From Niveibacterium umoris (GTDB lineage Bacteria; Pseudomonadota; Gammaproteobacteria; Burkholderiales; Rhodocyclaceae), in NCBI RefSeq assembly GCF_014197015.1, contig NZ_JACIET010000002.1, forward strand, positions 62,001 through 126,000: a stretch of DNA of 64,000 nucleotides, written 5' to 3'. The position numbers and the translations under genes are program-made. Of this stretch, positions 45,465 through 55,404 are shown piece after piece. The notes under the pieces were generated by a model. The model saw nothing but the letters and a program-made list of their open reading frames with translations, did no database searches and was not told the DNA's origin. Position 1 is the first letter of the stretch. Every line of letters starts with the position of its first letter.

Positions 45465-46031
45465 ATGAAAAAGCTGCTCATCGCCGCTGCGATCGCCACC
45501 CTATCCGGCGCCGTCGTCGCCGCCGACACCTACAACTTCGACGCGACCCACACCTGGCCCAGCTTCGAAATCAACCACTTCGGCCTGTCGACCCAGCGCG
45601 GCCGCTTCGACAAGACCACCGGCAAAGCCGTGATCGACTTCGCCGCGAAGAAGGGCAGCGTCGAGGCGGTGATCGAGACCGGTTCGATCAACATGGGCTT
45701 CGAGAAGTGGAACGAGCACCTGAAGTCGGAAGACTTCTTCAATGCCGCCAAATTCCCGACCATGACCTTCAAGGCCGACGCGCTGACCTTCGACGGCGAC
45801 AAGGTTGTCGCTGCCGACGGCACGCTGACGCTGCTGGGCGTGACCAAGCCGGTCAAGCTGACGGTGAGCAACTTCAAGTGCCTGCCGCATCCGATGCTCA
45901 AGGTGCAGGCCTGTGCCGCGGACATCAGCACCACGATCAAGCGTTCCGACTGGGGCATGACCAAGTACGTGCCTTACGTCTCGGACGAAGTCACGATCAA
46001 GATCCCGGTCGAATCGCTCAAGCAGCAGTAA
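45465..46031 (+). CDS. YceI-family periplasmic protein, copy 2
   Basis: A 188-aa YceI protein with its own signal peptide (MKKLLIAAAIATLSGAVVA). The barrel reads YNFDATHTWPSFEINHFGLS, FFNAAKFPTMTFKADAL and TLLGVTKPVKLTV, closer to E. coli YceI than copy 1 is. A CLPHPMLKVQAC loop adds two Cys that could form a disulfide. It is the last gene of the unit, followed by a strong terminator. Confidence 0.94.
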   Translation: MKKLLIAAAIATLSGAVVAADTYNFDATHTWPSFEINHFGLSTQRGRFDKTTGKAVIDFAAKKGSVEAVIETGSINMGFEKWNEHLKSEDFFNAAKFPTMTFKADALTFDGDKVVAADGTLTLLGVTKPVKLTVSNFKCLPHPMLKVQACAADISTTIKRSDWGMTKYVPYVSDEVTIKIPVESLKQQ

Positions 46032-46050
46032 TCGCGGGCGTCGCCAAACC

Positions 46051-46077
46051 AAGGGATGCCTTCTGGCATCCCTTTTT
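46051..46077 (+). terminator. Rho-independent terminator of the b561-YceI unit
   Basis: AAGGGATGCC pairs with GGCATCCCTT around a 4-nt loop and runs into a T5 tract, 20 nt past the second yceI stop. Confidence 0.93.
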
Positions 46078-46146
46078 GTTTTGGTGCCCGCCTCGACCGC
46101 TCGGGTACCCTCTGCCATGATGAAAGTTCCGACGCCGAGACCCACG

Positions 46147-47739
46147 ATGCGACGCACGCTCGCCCCCTTCCTGCTTGCCGCCCTGCTGATCCCCGCTGTA
46201 GCGCATGCCGCAAAGACCCTGGTGTATTGCGCCGAAGGCAGCCCGGAGTCGCTGACGCGCCTCTTCGCCAACGGCCAGAACACCGCTGACGCCGGCGCGC
46301 AGGTCGCGGACACCTTGCTCGACTTCAAACCCGGCACCGCAGAACTGCAGCCGGCGCTCGCCGAGTCCTGGGAGATCTCGCCCGACGGTCTTGCATACAC
46401 CTTCCACCTGCGCCGCGGCGTGAAGTTCCACAGCAGCGCGACATTCAAACCGACACGCGATTTCAATGCCGACGATGTGCTGTTCACCTGGAACCGCCAG
46501 GCAGACAAAAGCCACCCGTATCACACGCTCGCCGGCAATCTGGCCTATGTCCAGTTCAACAACCTGCGCATGGACGAAAACGTCGACAAGCTTGAAAAGC
46601 TCGACGCCAACACGATCCGCTTTCGCCTGAAAACACCCGAGGCTCCGTTCCTGACCCGCATGAGCTTCGACATGCTCGGCATCCAGTCCGCCGAGTACGC
46701 CGCACAGATGAGTGCCGCCGGTACACCCGACAAACTCGACCGCGAACCGGTCGGCACCGGGCCCTTCCAGTTCGTCAGCTACCAGAAGGATGCGGCGATC
46801 CGCTACAAGGCCTTTGCCGATCACTGGCGCGGCAAGCCCAAACTCGACAACCTGATCTTCGCGATCGTACCCGACGCCGCGGTGCAGCTCGCCAAGCTGC
46901 GTACCGGCGAATGCCATGTATCGACGTCGGTGAAGCCGGCCGATATCGCACAGATCGAGAAGGAGCCCGCACTCACGCTGGTGCAGCAGCCCGGGCTGAA
47001 CGTCGGTTACCTCGCGCTCAACACGCAGAAGAAGCCCTTCAACGACAAACGGGTGCGTCAGGCGCTCAACCTTGCGATCGACCGCAGCACGATTCTCTCG
47101 GCGATCTATCAGGGCCGCGCGCTGGTCGCGAAGAACCTGCTGCCACCCGCGTATTGGGCCGCCAATGCCAAACTGTCTGCGCTCGCCTACGATCCAGCCA
47201 AGGCCAAGGCACTTCTGGCCGGTGCGGGCTATCCGAACGGCTTCGACATGGAATTGTGGTACCTGCCGGTGCTGCGTCCGCACAACCCCGACGGCAAGCG
47301 CATGGCCGAGCTGCTGCAGGCCGACTTCGCAAAGATCGGGGTGCGCGTGAAGCTCGCAACCTACGAATGGGGCGAGTACCTCAAGCGCAGCCGCGCCGGC
47401 GAACACCAGGCGGTGATGTTCGGCTGGCTCTCGGGCAACGGTGAGCCGGACAACTACTTCGAACCGCTGCTCTCGTGCGACGCGGCGAAAAGCGGTGGCA
47501 ACCTTGCACGCTGGTGCGACCCGCGCTTCGAGGATTTGCTGCAACGCGCCCGCAAGATCAGCGACCGTAGCGAACGCGCCCGTCTCTACGCGACCGCACA
47601 GGAAATCCTGCGGGACGAATCTCCGCTGCTGCTGATCGCCCACGGCAACCGGGTCGGCGTCACCCGCAAGGAAGTCTCCGGCTTCCTGCTTGAACCCACC
47701 TACGGCCTGAATTTCTACAACGTCGATCTGAATCGCTGA
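46147..47739 (+). CDS. Peptide ABC transporter substrate-binding protein, DppA paralogue 1
   Basis: A 530-aa periplasmic SBP_bac_5 protein. A signal peptide (MRRTLAPFLLAALLIPAVAH) is followed by KTLVYCAEGSPESLTRLF, PDGLAYTFHLRRGVKFHSSA and PTRDFNADDVLFTWNRQ. It belongs to the dipeptide/heme binding group (DppA), like the later paralogue at 49048, but differs in the first lobe (LFANGQNTADAGAQ). The start at 46147 puts the signal at residue 1. It lies ahead of two GNAT genes and the Dpp permease genes. Confidence 0.9.
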   Translation: MRRTLAPFLLAALLIPAVAHAAKTLVYCAEGSPESLTRLFANGQNTADAGAQVADTLLDFKPGTAELQPALAESWEISPDGLAYTFHLRRGVKFHSSATFKPTRDFNADDVLFTWNRQADKSHPYHTLAGNLAYVQFNNLRMDENVDKLEKLDANTIRFRLKTPEAPFLTRMSFDMLGIQSAEYAAQMSAAGTPDKLDREPVGTGPFQFVSYQKDAAIRYKAFADHWRGKPKLDNLIFAIVPDAAVQLAKLRTGECHVSTSVKPADIAQIEKEPALTLVQQPGLNVGYLALNTQKKPFNDKRVRQALNLAIDRSTILSAIYQGRALVAKNLLPPAYWAANAKLSALAYDPAKAKALLAGAGYPNGFDMELWYLPVLRPHNPDGKRMAELLQADFAKIGVRVKLATYEWGEYLKRSRAGEHQAVMFGWLSGNGEPDNYFEPLLSCDAAKSGGNLARWCDPRFEDLLQRARKISDRSERARLYATAQEILRDESPLLLIAHGNRVGVTRKEVSGFLLEPTYGLNFYNVDLNR

Positions 47740-47747
47740 GGCGTGCC

Positions 47748-48266
47748 ATGAACGTGAATATCGAGACCGAGCGACTCCGCCTGCGCCCCTTCACCGAAGA
47801 CGATCTCGACGCCTTCCACCGCCTCGGCACCGACCCGGACGCGATCCGCTACGTCGGCAATACGCCCTTCCGTTCGCGTGAAGAAGCGCTCGAGGTGCTG
47901 CGCGCCGCGCCGCTCGCCGACTACGCGACCCGCGGTTTTGGCCGCTTCGCCTGCGAGTGGAAGGAAAGCGGCGAAGTGATCGGGTTTTCCGGCCTCAAGT
48001 ACATTCCCGAATTCGACGAGATCGAACTCGGTTACCGCTTCCTGCCCGCGTGGTGGGGCAAGGGCCTCGCCACCGAAGCCGGGCACGCCTCGATCGCCTT
48101 CGCCAAGGCGACGCTGCATCTGCAAAGGGTGATCTCGCTCGTCGATCGGGAAAACGTATCCGCCGCCAAAGTGCTGCGCAAACTCGGCTTCGCCTATGAA
48201 AGCGACGTCGAGTTCCACGTCCGGCACGGTGGGCACATCGAGTTGTGGTCGCGCACGCTATCCTGA
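47748..48266 (+). CDS. GNAT acetyltransferase (RimJ/RimL-like), copy 1
   Basis: A 172-aa protein beginning IETERLRLRPFTEDDLDAFH, the signature of RimJ/RimL-type GNAT enzymes, with the acetyl-CoA region WWGKGLATEAGHASIAFA and the terminal AAKVLRKLGFAYE. It starts 8 nt after the DppA paralogue stop. The protein is clearly paralogous to the next gene (same length and motif order). The substrate is unknown; N-terminal or small-molecule acetylation is typical. Confidence 0.9.
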   Translation: MNVNIETERLRLRPFTEDDLDAFHRLGTDPDAIRYVGNTPFRSREEALEVLRAAPLADYATRGFGRFACEWKESGEVIGFSGLKYIPEFDEIELGYRFLPAWWGKGLATEAGHASIAFAKATLHLQRVISLVDRENVSAAKVLRKLGFAYESDVEFHVRHGGHIELWSRTLS

Positions 48267-48354
48267 AGCGGCACCGACGCATTGAAGGCGGGCGGCCGCG
48301 CCCGCCTCTGCTGTGGCGCACAGCACCACCATCGATCCTGCCACTTGAGGCCCC

Positions 48355-48873
48355 ATGAACGTCATCATCGAAACCGAACGCCTGCGGCTGCGCCCCTTCC
48401 GCGAAGACGACGCCGAAGCCTATCGCCCGCTCGTCACCGACCCCGCAATCACCCGCTACGCCGGCGGCCCGGGGCCCGACAGCATCGAGGGCGTGCGAGA
48501 GGTGATCCGCAATGCGCCGCTCGCCGACTACGCGCGCTATGGCTACGGTCGCTTCGCCGTGGAATGGAAGGCGAGCGACCAGCTGATCGGCTTCAGCGGC
48601 CTCAAGTTCCTGCCCGAATTCAATGAAACCGAACTGGGCTACCGCCTGCTGACCGAATTCTGGGGGCGCGGGCTGGCCACCGAAGCCGGCGCCGCGTCGA
48701 TCGCGTTTGCACGCGACACGCTGCACCTGACGCGCCTGATTTCGGTGATCCACCCGGACAACCATGCCTCAAAAGGCGTCGTGCGCAAGCTGGGCATGGC
48801 CCTCGAGCGCCTGGAAGCCTACGAACCGCTTGGCGGCGCGCCGGTCGAGATCTGGTCGCGTCGCCTCGACTGA
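48355..48873 (+). CDS. GNAT acetyltransferase (RimJ/RimL-like), copy 2
   Basis: A 172-aa protein paralogous to its upstream neighbour: IETERLRLRPFREDDAEAYR, LTEFWGRGLATEAGAASIAF and GVVRKLGMALERLE. The two diverge mainly in the middle and in the last 25 residues (EPLGGAPVEIWSRRLD here). The 88-nt gap between them holds no gene. A tandem duplication is likely. Confidence 0.9.
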   Translation: MNVIIETERLRLRPFREDDAEAYRPLVTDPAITRYAGGPGPDSIEGVREVIRNAPLADYARYGYGRFAVEWKASDQLIGFSGLKFLPEFNETELGYRLLTEFWGRGLATEAGAASIAFARDTLHLTRLISVIHPDNHASKGVVRKLGMALERLEAYEPLGGAPVEIWSRRLD

Positions 48874-49047
48874 GCAGAACAGAGCGCTCGCCCGTTGAAG
48901 CCGGACGTCCCGCGCGGCTATGATCTGCCGACACACAGTGCTGTCCATGCAGCAGCACCGGGTTGTAACGGACGCCACGCGCCACCCGCGTCGCCGGACA
49001 CATCCCAGCATCGCCCCGGATTGCGGTAACCCCGACAGGAGAGATCG

Positions 49048-50655
49048 ATGTTCAGTTTGCGTTGCGCCCTCGCCGCCACCGCGGCCAGCCTCGCCCTCGC
49101 GGCCCAGCCCGCGGCCGCGGCCAAAACGCTGGTGTACTGCTCGGAAGCCAGCCCCGAAGGCTTCAATTCCCAGTTCTTCACCACCAACACCACGCACGAC
49201 GCCGCTTCGGCGCAGTTGATGAACCGCCTTGTGGAATTCGAAGTCGGCACCACGAACATCGTGCCCGGTCTTGCAACGAGCTGGGAAATCTCGCCGGACG
49301 GCCTGAACTACACCTTCCACTTGCGCCAGGGCGTGAAGTTCCACACCACGGCCAAGTACAAGCCGACGCGCGACTTCAATGCCGACGATGTGCTGTACTC
49401 CTGGTACCGCATGGCCGACCCGAACCACCCCTTCCACAAGAACAGCCCCGGCCAGACCTACGCCTACTTCGACGATATGGGCATGGGCAAGATCGTCGAA
49501 AAGCTCGAAAAGCTCGACGACACCACCGTGCGTTTCAAGCTGCGCCAGCCTGAAGCGCCCTTCCTCGCCAACATGGCGATGGACTTCATGTCCATCCTCT
49601 CGGCCGAGCATGCCGAGAAGATGAAGGCTGCCGGCACGCCCGAACTGATCGACCGCGAGCCGGTCGGCACCGGCCCATTCGCGCTGGTCAGCTATCAGAA
49701 GGACGCGGTGATCCGCTACAAGGCGCATGAACAGTACTGGGACGGCAAACCGGCGATCGACAACCTGATCTTTGCGATCACGCCGGATGCCTCAGTGCGC
49801 TACGCCAAGATCAAGGCCGGCGAATGCCACCTGATGGCCTTCCCCAAGCCCGCCGACCTCGCGCAGATGAAGGCCGACCCGGCGATCAACCTGATGACCA
49901 AGGAAGGCCTCAACGTCGGTTACCTCGCGCTCAATACCGAGAAGAAACCCTTCGACGACAAGCGCGTGCGTCAGGCGATCAACATGGCGATCAACAAGAA
50001 GGCGATCCTCGACACGATCTACCAGGGCGCCGGCCAGATGGCGAAAAACCCGATCCCGCCGATCATGTGGGGCTACAACGACCGGGTGAAGGACTACGAC
50101 TACGCCGTCGATAAGGCCAAGGAACTGCTCGCCAAGGCCGGCCTCAAGGACGGCTTCGAGATGGAACTGTGGTACCTGCCGGTGCAGCGCCCCTACAACC
50201 CGGACGGCAAGCGCATGGGCGAGCTGATCCAGGCTGATCTGGCGAAGATCGGCGTGCGGGTGAAACTGGTCACCTACGAATGGGGCGAGTACCGCAAGCG
50301 CAGCAAGGCTGGCGAGCACCAGGCGGTGATGTTCGGCTGGTCGGGCGACAACGGCGACCCCGACAACTTCTTCACTCCGCTGCTCTCCTGCGACGCGGTG
50401 AAGGGGGGCGGCAACAGCGCGCGCTGGTGCAACAAGGACTTCGACGACCTGATCGCGAAAGCCACCCGCACGGCCGACCGCAAGGAACGCTCGAAGCTGT
50501 ACGAGAAGGCGCAGGAGATCTTCAAGGAAGAGGCGCCGTGGGTGCCGATCGCCCACTCGGTGCGCTTCGAACCGGTGCGCAAGGAAGTGAAGAACTACAA
50601 GATGGCCGCGGTGCCGGTCAGCCATTTCCTGTCCAAGGTCGACATCGCGAAGTAG
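49048..50655 (+). CDS. dppA: Dipeptide ABC transporter substrate-binding protein DppA
   Basis: A 535-aa periplasmic protein with a signal peptide (ending AAQPAAAAK). KTLVYCSEASPEGFNSQFFT, INMAINKKAILDTIYQGAGQ and WSGDNGDPDNFFTPLLSCDA are typical of DppA, which binds dipeptides (and heme in some bacteria). A GGAGAG site precedes the ATG. It is the closer DppA match of the two paralogues and leads directly to the permease genes. Confidence 0.94.
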   Translation: MFSLRCALAATAASLALAAQPAAAAKTLVYCSEASPEGFNSQFFTTNTTHDAASAQLMNRLVEFEVGTTNIVPGLATSWEISPDGLNYTFHLRQGVKFHTTAKYKPTRDFNADDVLYSWYRMADPNHPFHKNSPGQTYAYFDDMGMGKIVEKLEKLDDTTVRFKLRQPEAPFLANMAMDFMSILSAEHAEKMKAAGTPELIDREPVGTGPFALVSYQKDAVIRYKAHEQYWDGKPAIDNLIFAITPDASVRYAKIKAGECHLMAFPKPADLAQMKADPAINLMTKEGLNVGYLALNTEKKPFDDKRVRQAINMAINKKAILDTIYQGAGQMAKNPIPPIMWGYNDRVKDYDYAVDKAKELLAKAGLKDGFEMELWYLPVQRPYNPDGKRMGELIQADLAKIGVRVKLVTYEWGEYRKRSKAGEHQAVMFGWSGDNGDPDNFFTPLLSCDAVKGGGNSARWCNKDFDDLIAKATRTADRKERSKLYEKAQEIFKEEAPWVPIAHSVRFEPVRKEVKNYKMAAVPVSHFLSKVDIAK

Positions 50656-50708
50656 TCACGAACCCGGGGCGGCACGCAACATGCCGCCGCCCCACACTGG
50701 AGCTGCAG

Positions 50709-51062
50709 ATGCCCAGCAATCCCTACGCCGGTACGGTCATCGTCGTCGGCAACGACGGCCTCGGCCACGGCGACGACACACTGCGCCGCAAGGTGATCGT
50801 CACCTACTTCCGCGCGCTGTTCGAGAGCGGCAACCTGCCCAAGGCGATCCTGTTCTACACCCGCGGCGTGCTGCTCTCGGCCGACGATTCGCCCTGCCTC
50901 GCCGAACTCAAGGCGCTGGAGGAAGCGGGTGTACCGCTGATCCTCTGCCGCACCTGCCTCGAATACTTCAACCTGATGGACCGTGTCGCCGTCGGCGAGA
51001 TCGGCAACATGCTGAACGTGATCGAGGCGCAGGGCGCGGCAGAAAAGGTCATCACCCTCTGA
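50709..51062 (+). CDS. DsrE/YedF C-terminal-like protein
   Basis: A 117-aa protein resembling the C-terminal DsrE-like domain of YedF, without the N-terminal TusA part. DDTLRRKVIVTYFRALFE, ILFYTRGVLLSADDSPCLAE and LILCRTCLEYFNLMDRVAVG show a conserved Cys in C-R-T-C. YedF is associated with selenium or sulfur trafficking, but function here is open. It lies between dppA and dppB with a 5-nt gap to dppB, an unusual insertion into a peptide transporter operon. Confidence 0.8.
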   Translation: MPSNPYAGTVIVVGNDGLGHGDDTLRRKVIVTYFRALFESGNLPKAILFYTRGVLLSADDSPCLAELKALEEAGVPLILCRTCLEYFNLMDRVAVGEIGNMLNVIEAQGAAEKVITL

Positions 51063-51067
51063 CGCCG

Positions 51068-52078
51068 ATGCTCGCCTTCCTCCTCAAACGCCTCGCCGTC
51101 GTGGTCCCGACCTTCATCGGGATCACGCTGCTGGTCTTCTCGCTGATCCGCATGATCCCCGGCGACCCGGTCGAGGCGCTGTCCGGCGAGCGCGGCATGG
51201 AGCCGGAGCGCTATGCACGGCTGATGCATGAGTTCGGGCTGGATCGCCCGCTGCCGGTGCAGTACTTCGAATTCGTCGGGCGCGCGCTGAAGGGCGATCT
51301 GGGCTACTCGATCGTCAGCCATGAGCCGGTGCTGCGCGAGTTCCTCGACCGCTTCCCGGCCACCTTCGAACTGGCCTTGTGCGCGATCCTCTTCGCGATG
51401 CTGATCGGCATCCCGGCGGGCATGCTCGCGGCAGTCAAGCGCAACACGCCGATCGACTACGGCGTGATGGGCGTGTCGCTCGCCGGTTATTCGATGCCGA
51501 TCTTCTGGTGGGCGCTGCTGCTGATCCTGTTCTTCTCGGTACAGCTGGGCTGGACGCCGGTGTCCGGCCGCCTCGACATCCTGTTCGACCCGCCCAGGGT
51601 CACCGGGCTGATGCTGGTCGATGCATGGCTGTCGGGCGAGGAAGGGGCATTCCGCTCCGCAGCGTCGCACCTGATCCTGCCAACCCTCGCGCTCGGCACG
51701 ATCCCGCTCGCCACGCTCGCCCGCATGACACGCAGCGCCATGCTCGAAGTGCTGCGCGAAGACTACATCCGCGCCGCGCGCGCCAAGGGGCTCTCGCCCT
51801 TCAGGGTGGTGGTGAAGCACGCGCTGCGCAATGCGCTGATCCCGGTGGTCACCGTGCTGGGCCTGCAGGTGGGTGTGCTGATGGGCGGCGCGGTGCTGAC
51901 CGAAACCATCTTCGCCTGGCCCGGCATCGGCAAGTGGCTGATCGAGGCGATCCACCGCCGCGACTACCCGGTCGTGCAGGGCGGCATTCTGCTGATCGCG
52001 ACGCTGGTGATCGTCGTCAATCTGGTCGTGGATCTGCTCTACGGCATCATCAACCCACGCATCCGGCATCCGCGATGA
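51068..52078 (+). CDS. dppB: Dipeptide ABC transporter permease DppB
   Basis: A 336-aa inner-membrane permease with six hydrophobic segments. The N-terminus LLKRLAVVVPTFIGITLLVF and RMIPGDPVEALSGERG are typical of DppB/OppB. The EAA loop reads DYIRAARAKGLSPFRVVVKH, contacting the ATPases. The ATG at 51068 follows the DsrE-like stop by 5 nt, and the stop overlaps dppC (ATGA). Confidence 0.96.
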   Translation: MLAFLLKRLAVVVPTFIGITLLVFSLIRMIPGDPVEALSGERGMEPERYARLMHEFGLDRPLPVQYFEFVGRALKGDLGYSIVSHEPVLREFLDRFPATFELALCAILFAMLIGIPAGMLAAVKRNTPIDYGVMGVSLAGYSMPIFWWALLLILFFSVQLGWTPVSGRLDILFDPPRVTGLMLVDAWLSGEEGAFRSAASHLILPTLALGTIPLATLARMTRSAMLEVLREDYIRAARAKGLSPFRVVVKHALRNALIPVVTVLGLQVGVLMGGAVLTETIFAWPGIGKWLIEAIHRRDYPVVQGGILLIATLVIVVNLVVDLLYGIINPRIRHPR

Positions 52079-52950
52079 CGCCACAACAACCGCCGCATCC
52101 AATGCTGGAACTCTGGCGCGATTTCGCGCGCAACCCCGGTGCCGTGGGCGGCCTCGTCGTCGTGCTCTTGCTCGTCGTTTGCGCGCTGTTCGCCGAATGG
52201 CTGGCGCCGCACTCGCCGATCGAACAGTTCCGCGACACGGTGCTCGCGCCGCCCGCGTGGGCCGCCGGCGGTCATTCGGAGTTCCCACTCGGCACCGATC
52301 CGGTTGGGCGCGATCTGCTGTCACGACTCATCTTCGGCGCGCGCCTCTCGCTGGGCATTGGTCTGGTGTCGGTGTCGCTGTCGCTTGGCTTCGGCATCCT
52401 GCTCGGTCTGGTGGCCGGGTTTTCGCGCGGCTGGGTTGGCACCGCGGTAATGCGCCTGATGGACATCCTGCTCGCGCTACCTTCGCTGCTGCTGGCGGTC
52501 GCCGTGGTGGCGGTGCTCGGGCCGGGCCTGATCAACGCGATGTACGCGATCGCGCTGGTGCTGCTGCCGCACTATGTGCGCCTGACCCGCGCGGCGGTGA
52601 TCGCGGAACGCGACAAGGAATACGTGCTCGCCTCGCGCATCGCAGGCGCCGGTACGCTACGACTGATGTTCATCACGGTGCTGCCGAACTGTCTCGCGCC
52701 ACTGATCGTGCAGGCAACCCTTGGGTTTTCCACTGCAATCCTCGACGCGGCGGCACTCGGCTTTCTCGGCCTCGGCGCGCAGCCGCCGGCCTCCGAATGG
52801 GGCGCGATGCTGGCGAGCGCGATGGAGTTCATTCAGTCCGCGTGGTGGGTCGTCACCTTTCCGGGCATCGCAATCTTCGTCACGGTGCTGGCCTTCAACC
52901 TGATGGGGGACGGGCTGCGCGACGCGCTGGACCCAAGACTGAAACGATGA
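52075..52950 (+). CDS. dppC: Dipeptide ABC transporter permease DppC
   Basis: A 291-aa inner-membrane permease. The OppC/DppC N-terminal segment LWRDFARNPGAVGGLVVVLL precedes LGTDPVGRDLLSRLIFGARL, and the EAA loop reads EYVLASRIAGAGTLRLMFIT. It overlaps dppB by 4 nt and the downstream GNAT gene by 4 nt. Confidence 0.96.
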   Translation: MTPQQPPHPMLELWRDFARNPGAVGGLVVVLLLVVCALFAEWLAPHSPIEQFRDTVLAPPAWAAGGHSEFPLGTDPVGRDLLSRLIFGARLSLGIGLVSVSLSLGFGILLGLVAGFSRGWVGTAVMRLMDILLALPSLLLAVAVVAVLGPGLINAMYAIALVLLPHYVRLTRAAVIAERDKEYVLASRIAGAGTLRLMFITVLPNCLAPLIVQATLGFSTAILDAAALGFLGLGAQPPASEWGAMLASAMEFIQSAWWVVTFPGIAIFVTVLAFNLMGDGLRDALDPRLKR

Positions 52951-53399
52951 GCGAAACACGCATCCGTCTGCGCCGGATGACCCTGCTCGACGCACCGGCG
53001 GTAGCCGCCCTTGCGACCGAGCTGGGTTACCCGAGCGACGCAGCACGCGTCATCGCGCGGGCCGACGAAGTGCTCAAACGCGAAGACCACGCGGCCTTCG
53101 TCGCGACGCTGGGCGATGCGGTGCTGGGCTGGGGACACGCCTATGTGTGCTACCTGATCGAGAGCGAGCCCTACGTCGAAATCGGCGGGCTGGTCGTCAG
53201 CACGCATGCACGTGGCGCGGGCGTCGGCACGAAACTGGTCGAAGCCATCGCCGGCTGGGCACGCACGCAAGGGGTCGATGCCCTGCGCGTACGCTCGCAG
53301 ATCAAACGCGAAGCGGCCCACGCCTTCTACCGCAAGCGCGGCTTCGTTGAACGCAAGACGCAGCTCACCTTTGTGCGGCCACTCGCCAAGCACGACTGA
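52947..53399 (+). CDS. GNAT acetyltransferase inside the dpp operon
   Basis: A 150-aa GNAT protein with [20 protein letters not shown] (acetyl-CoA site, residues about 73-92) and [15 protein letters not shown]. Its ATG overlaps the dppC stop and it ends 11 nt before dppD, so it is an integral part of the operon. Possible roles are acetylation of an imported peptide or amino acid; no sequence feature fixes the substrate. Confidence 0.88.
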   Translation: MSETRIRLRRMTLLDAPAVAALATELGYPSDAARVIARADEVLKREDHAAFVATLGDAVLGWGHAYVCYLIESEPYVEIGGLVVSTHARGAGVGTKLVEAIAGWARTQGVDALRVRSQIKREAAHAFYRKRGFVERKTQLTFVRPLAKHD

Positions 53400-53410
53400 A
53401 CGGATCTCGC

Positions 53411-54421
53411 ATGGCGCTTCTCGACGTACGCAATCTCCAGGTGCAGTTCGGCGCGGCTGACCAGCCCCTGCGCGCGGTGGACGGGCTCGACCTGTCGATC
53501 GACGCGGGCGAAGTGGTCGGGCTGGTCGGCGAATCCGGCTCCGGCAAGAGCGTCGCGTCGCTGGCGCTGATGGGCCTGATCGATCCGCCCGGCCGTGTGG
53601 AGGCCGAACGCCTGCAATTCGATGGCCGCGACCTGCTCGCGATGCGCCCGGCGCAGCGGCGCCAATTGCTCGGCCGCGACATTGCGATGATCTTCCAGGA
53701 CCCGGCCACCAGCCTCAACCCCTGTTTCACGATCGGCGACCAGATCGTCGAAACGCTGGCGGTGCACGAAGGCGGTTCGCGCCGCGCCCTGCGGGCGCGT
53801 GCGCTGGACCTGCTGCGTCAGGTCGAGATCCCCGATGCCGAGCGCCGCCTTGATGCGTATCCGCACCAGATTTCGGGCGGCATGAGCCAGCGCGTCATGA
53901 TCGCCATGGCGATCGCCTGCAACCCGCGCCTGCTGGTCGCCGATGAACCGACCACCGCGCTCGATGTGACGGTGCAATCGCAGGTGCTGCAACTGCTGCT
54001 GCGTCTGCAGCGCGAGCGCGGCATGGCCCTGCTGCTGATCACCCACGACCTGGCCGTCGTTGCCGAGGTGGCGCAACGGGTGGTGGTGATGTACGCCGGG
54101 CAAGTCATGGAGCACGGCGAGGTGCCCGCCATCTTCCGCACCCCTCAGCATCCCTACACCCAGGCCCTGCTCGACGCCCTGCCGGAACACAACCGCGGCA
54201 GCGCGCGGCTGCAGAGCCTGCCCGGGGTGGTGCCGGGTCAGTTCGACCGCCCCGGCGGTTGCCTGCTGGCACCACGCTGCCGCTACGCCGACGCCAATTG
54301 CCGGGCAACACGCCCCGCGCTTGTTTCGGACGGCGCAAACAGGGTCCGCTGCCACTATCCGCTCGGCGTTGCGGCGGCCGCCGCCGAAGCCATCGATCGC
54401 CCGCCGGAGACCGCCCGATGA
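53411..54421 (+). CDS. dppD: Dipeptide ABC transporter ATP-binding protein DppD
   Basis: A 336-aa ATPase. Walker A is GESGSGKS (residues about 40-47), the Q-loop [11 protein letters not shown], the signature SGGMSQR and Walker [13 protein letters not shown]. The C-terminal oligopeptide-transporter extension has the CRYADANC cysteine pattern. The stop overlaps the dppF start by 4 nt. It pairs with DppF to drive the DppBC channel. Confidence 0.96.
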   Translation: MALLDVRNLQVQFGAADQPLRAVDGLDLSIDAGEVVGLVGESGSGKSVASLALMGLIDPPGRVEAERLQFDGRDLLAMRPAQRRQLLGRDIAMIFQDPATSLNPCFTIGDQIVETLAVHEGGSRRALRARALDLLRQVEIPDAERRLDAYPHQISGGMSQRVMIAMAIACNPRLLVADEPTTALDVTVQSQVLQLLLRLQRERGMALLLITHDLAVVAEVAQRVVVMYAGQVMEHGEVPAIFRTPQHPYTQALLDALPEHNRGSARLQSLPGVVPGQFDRPGGCLLAPRCRYADANCRATRPALVSDGANRVRCHYPLGVAAAAAEAIDRPPETAR

Positions 54422-55389
54422 GTGCGCTGCTGTTCGAAGCGACGGCCCTCACCAAACACTACCTTGTGCCGCAGGGGCCGTTCCGCCCGAAGGCGGTCGT
54501 GCGCGCCCTCGACGGCGTCAGTTTCGGCGTGCGTGCCGGCCACACCCTTGCGGTGGTAGGCGAATCGGGCTGCGGCAAGAGCACGCTGGCGCGCCAGATC
54601 ACGATGCTCGAATCGCCGACCTCGGGGCATCTCGCACTGGAAGGCATCGCACTCGAAGGGGCATCGAAAACCGACCTGTTGCGCCTGCGCCCGAAGGTGC
54701 AGATGGTTTTCCAGAACCCGTACGCCAGCCTGAATCCGCGCAAGCGCATCGGCAGCATCCTCGAGGAGCCCCTGAAGATCCATACCCGCCTCACCGCGGC
54801 GGAGCGCAGCGAGCGGGCGCGCGAGATGATGGCCCGCGTCGGCCTGCGGCCGGAGCACTATGGCCGCTATCCGCACATGTTTTCAGGCGGGCAGCGCCAG
54901 CGCATCGCGATCGCCCGCGCGCTGATGACGCAACCGGGTCTGGTGGTGGCGGACGAGCCGGTTTCCGCGCTCGACGTATCGATCCAGGCGCAGGTATTGA
55001 ACCTGCTGATGGATCTGCAACGCGATACCGGGGTGGCGTATGTGTTCATCTCGCACAACCTGTCGGTCGTCGAGCACATTGCCGATGAAGTGATGGTGAT
55101 GTACCTGGGGCGGGTGGTGGAACAGGGACCGACGCGGGTGGTGTTCGACACGCCTCGCCACCCCTATACCCGGGCCTTGCTGGCCGCGACGCCGCGGCTC
55201 GACCCTGCTGAACGCGGTCAGCGCGTGTCAGTGATCGGCGAGCCGCCGTCGCCGCTGGCACCACCGCCGGGCTGCGCCTATGCCGGTCGCTGCCCGCTGG
55301 CGCAAGCCCGCTGCACGGCCGAAGTGCCGCTGCTGCGCGATGTTGGCGGCCTCCGCGTGGCGTGTCACTTTGCCGAAACGGCAGACTGA
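54418..55389 (+). CDS. dppF: Dipeptide ABC transporter ATP-binding protein DppF
   Basis: A 323-aa ATPase. It starts [20 protein letters not shown], with Walker [10 protein letters not shown]-loop [15 protein letters not shown], signature SGGQRQR and Walker [15 protein letters not shown]. The C-terminal extension [15 protein letters not shown] supplies the conserved Cys group of the family. It is the last gene of the dpp unit. Confidence 0.96.
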   Translation: MSALLFEATALTKHYLVPQGPFRPKAVVRALDGVSFGVRAGHTLAVVGESGCGKSTLARQITMLESPTSGHLALEGIALEGASKTDLLRLRPKVQMVFQNPYASLNPRKRIGSILEEPLKIHTRLTAAERSERAREMMARVGLRPEHYGRYPHMFSGGQRQRIAIARALMTQPGLVVADEPVSALDVSIQAQVLNLLMDLQRDTGVAYVFISHNLSVVEHIADEVMVMYLGRVVEQGPTRVVFDTPRHPYTRALLAATPRLDPAERGQRVSVIGEPPSPLAPPPGCAYAGRCPLAQARCTAEVPLLRDVGGLRVACHFAETAD

Positions 55390-55404
55390 TTCACAGGGCG
55401 GCGA

